Below, in pieces: positions 62,654-64,000 of a stretch of 64,000 nt of DNA. The notes under the pieces were generated by a model. It saw only the letters and a list, made by a program, of their open reading frames with translations. It was not told where the DNA came from and ran no database searches. Source of the DNA: Tranzscheliella williamsii (Eukaryota > Basidiomycota > Ustilaginomycetes > Ustilaginales > Ustilaginaceae); assembly GCA_023212725.1 (NCBI GenBank), contig JALBYF010000075.1, positions 21,253 through 85,252 on the forward strand, in the 5' to 3' direction. The position numbers and the translations under genes were made by a program. How positions within the stretch are numbered: the stretch's first letter is position 1; each line of letters starts with the position of its first letter.

Positions 62654-63142
62654 AGCGCAAAAGTCTGTAATGACAATTGGCCTTGCTCTGCGCAGAGCCG
62701 ACCCACCGTGGCAGAACCGTAGAAAGGGCGAAGCGTGCGTAATCCTGGTTGTGCTCTCAATGCCTAGGAAGAAGGAATGATACTGAACCTCAACTGGGGA
62801 GTGGCTCCTCGACACATCGTTGCAATCATGACTCCATCGAGCAAGGCAAGTGGAGGGGCCATCTTCATGTATCACGTGGCCTCGCTGCGTGCACGTCTGA
62901 TCCACGCCAAACAGCAGTTGTCTGAGATTTGCTAGACAAAAGATCAAACAAATAGATCGGTTCATCGTACGCAGCTAGTCCACACCTACCACCCGCCACC
63001 GTCATCGTAGCATGCCTTCATCACCACCAATCATCGTTAGACAGCAGGCCGATGTCTGTTAAACTTATGTGTCTGGTGGTCAACGCGCTTTGGTAGGATA
63101 TGACGTTCACAGCGGACGGAGATAGTTTACCTAATGCAAGTT
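62654..63142. other. Upstream region of the HAD/F-box/WD40 gene
   Basis: Promoter and leader of the minus-strand fusion gene; the frame itself stays open to 62965 but only to an ATG with no domain support. No other feature seen. Confidence 0.4.
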
Positions 63143-63147
63143 GATAC

Positions 63148-63686
63148 TGTTACAGGATTGGGTCCTGTCACATTGTGGCAGGTCGCTCCAGCGACCATCC
63201 AGGAAGGGTCGCTTGGAGCGACGCGCCAAAATGCCCATCGCTCGAGAGATCACTGTACGAAGGATGTCTTGGGCGACTACCAAGGCGCCTAATGAGGTAA
63301 CGGGCGGAAGCCCACCAAACCCCAACTTCCACGTCAGTGTCCAGTCATGTATATAGAGCATGTTGTCTGGGCTCGATGAGGCTGCTCCTCATCGAGTCTA
63401 GTCTATACACAATTGTAGAAACTAGTCTGTCGACATCACACCCTTGGGTGTGGAAACCAACAGCGTACACAGTCATATCCTGAGCACAGCATTGGTGTCG
63501 TACAACGGGCATTAGTACGACAAGCATCCCTAACCATACAAGTGGAGACCGTTGGCCCGCTGGACGCAGCGCCCAAACGGGTAAGCACTAGAGCCCTTCT
63601 GTCAGGGTTTGGCACATCGCTCCAGCGACCTGCCAAACGGAGCGCTCTCGAGCGATCTGCCACGGAAGAAGGGCTCGCCCGTTACA
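63148..63686. mobile_element. Solo LTR of an LTR retrotransposon (539 bp) with 5-bp target-site duplication
   Basis: The element starts TGTTACAGG and ends CCCGTTACA, i.e. TG...CA with a short imperfect terminal inverted repeat, and is flanked on both sides by GATAC (63143-63147 and 63687-63691), a 5-bp target-site duplication as made by retrotransposon integrases. Inside are a TATATA box (63350-63355), a perfect 10-bp hairpin (63372-63381 with 63387-63396) and palindromic GTCGCTCCAGCGAC-type motifs near both ends. No coding domain or second LTR is present, so it is a solo LTR left by recombination. A MITE is the alternative. Confidence 0.75.
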
Positions 63687-63691
63687 GATAC

Positions 63692-64000
63692 TAAATCTCA
63701 AGTGAGTCAATCGGTTCACAGAGTGAGTGTTCGTCACACTTGGGGCTAGGAAGAATGTTGTAAGAATGGACATGTTGCTCTCGACCAGGGGTCGAGGGCA
63801 TAGTGCTTATATATGTACACTTCGTGCTATAGGGGGAACGAAGTGTGGACCATAGGCGCAATAGTGGGCATATGGTGAGTGTCTCTGCTGAGCAGGCGTG
63901 TTGGAACTTTAGTGCTATGGGCACCCAAGTCCTAACAGTCCAGCACCACGGTGAAGGTCCCGGGTACCTTGGACCGATAACTCCGATATATTTACCAAGT
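63692..64000. other. AT-richer right edge with palindromes, possibly a second LTR fragment
   Basis: No gene. From 63756 the sequence TGTTGTAAGAATGG resembles the start of the solo LTR (TGTTACAGGATTGG), followed by a TATATATG stretch near 63809 and an inverted repeat ACACTTCGT...ACGAAGTGT. An end with CA and a duplication is not reached within the window. Confidence 0.3.

Overview
The window is nuclear DNA of a basidiomycete smut fungus (Ustilaginomycotina, very likely the Ustilago / Sporisorium / Pseudozyma group). It is GC-rich, most genes are long uninterrupted reading frames, and the few introns are short (GT...AG, about 60-480 nt). The clearest taxonomic pointer is a HAC1/XBP1-type bZIP gene whose two halves are joined by removing a 65-nt unconventional intron between two Ire1-type loops, which matches cib1 of Ustilago maydis as I recall it. 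A pectin methylesterase suits a plant-associated lifestyle.

Left part (1-20.9 kb): the N-terminal 1383 codons of a Sac3/GANP mRNA-export factor (minus strand, running off the left edge); a Dal5/Tna1-type MFS transporter; a poorly resolved stretch that may hold a small gene; a coiled-coil protein of unknown function; the cib1-like unfolded-protein-response regulator; a small unknown protein; ribosomal protein eS8 behind a probable 757-nt 5'UTR intron; and valyl-tRNA synthetase with two in-frame starts suited to mitochondrial and cytosolic forms.

Middle (21-40.7 kb): a truncated AP-1-like bZIP remnant fused to a 59-bp inverted copy of the end of the neighbouring Zn2Cys6 regulator gene; that regulator (1200 aa, long polyQ); the LCB1 subunit of serine palmitoyltransferase; a four-exon secreted pectinesterase; a two-exon NAD(P)-binding protein; a five-exon Yop1/REEP protein with 12- and 17-nt microexons; a Mis6/CENP-I kinetochore protein; and an AT-hook nuclear protein.

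Right part (40.9-64 kb): an APC-family GABA/amino-acid permease, an aldehyde dehydrogenase, a copper amine oxidase ending in the peroxisomal signal SRL, and a second Zn2Cys6 regulator lie next to one another and look like an amine-utilisation cluster (uptake, amine to aldehyde plus ammonia, aldehyde to acid, regulation). Then come QCR10 (80 aa in three exons), glutamine synthetase, and a 1065-aa protein that joins an intact HAD-type nucleotidase domain to an F-box and WD40 repeats in one reading frame. The right end holds a 539-bp solo LTR with TG...CA ends and a 5-bp target-site duplication.

No rRNA, convincing tRNA, CRISPR array or autonomous transposon was found. All product names come from reading the translated sequence and from recalled family knowledge; no search was run.
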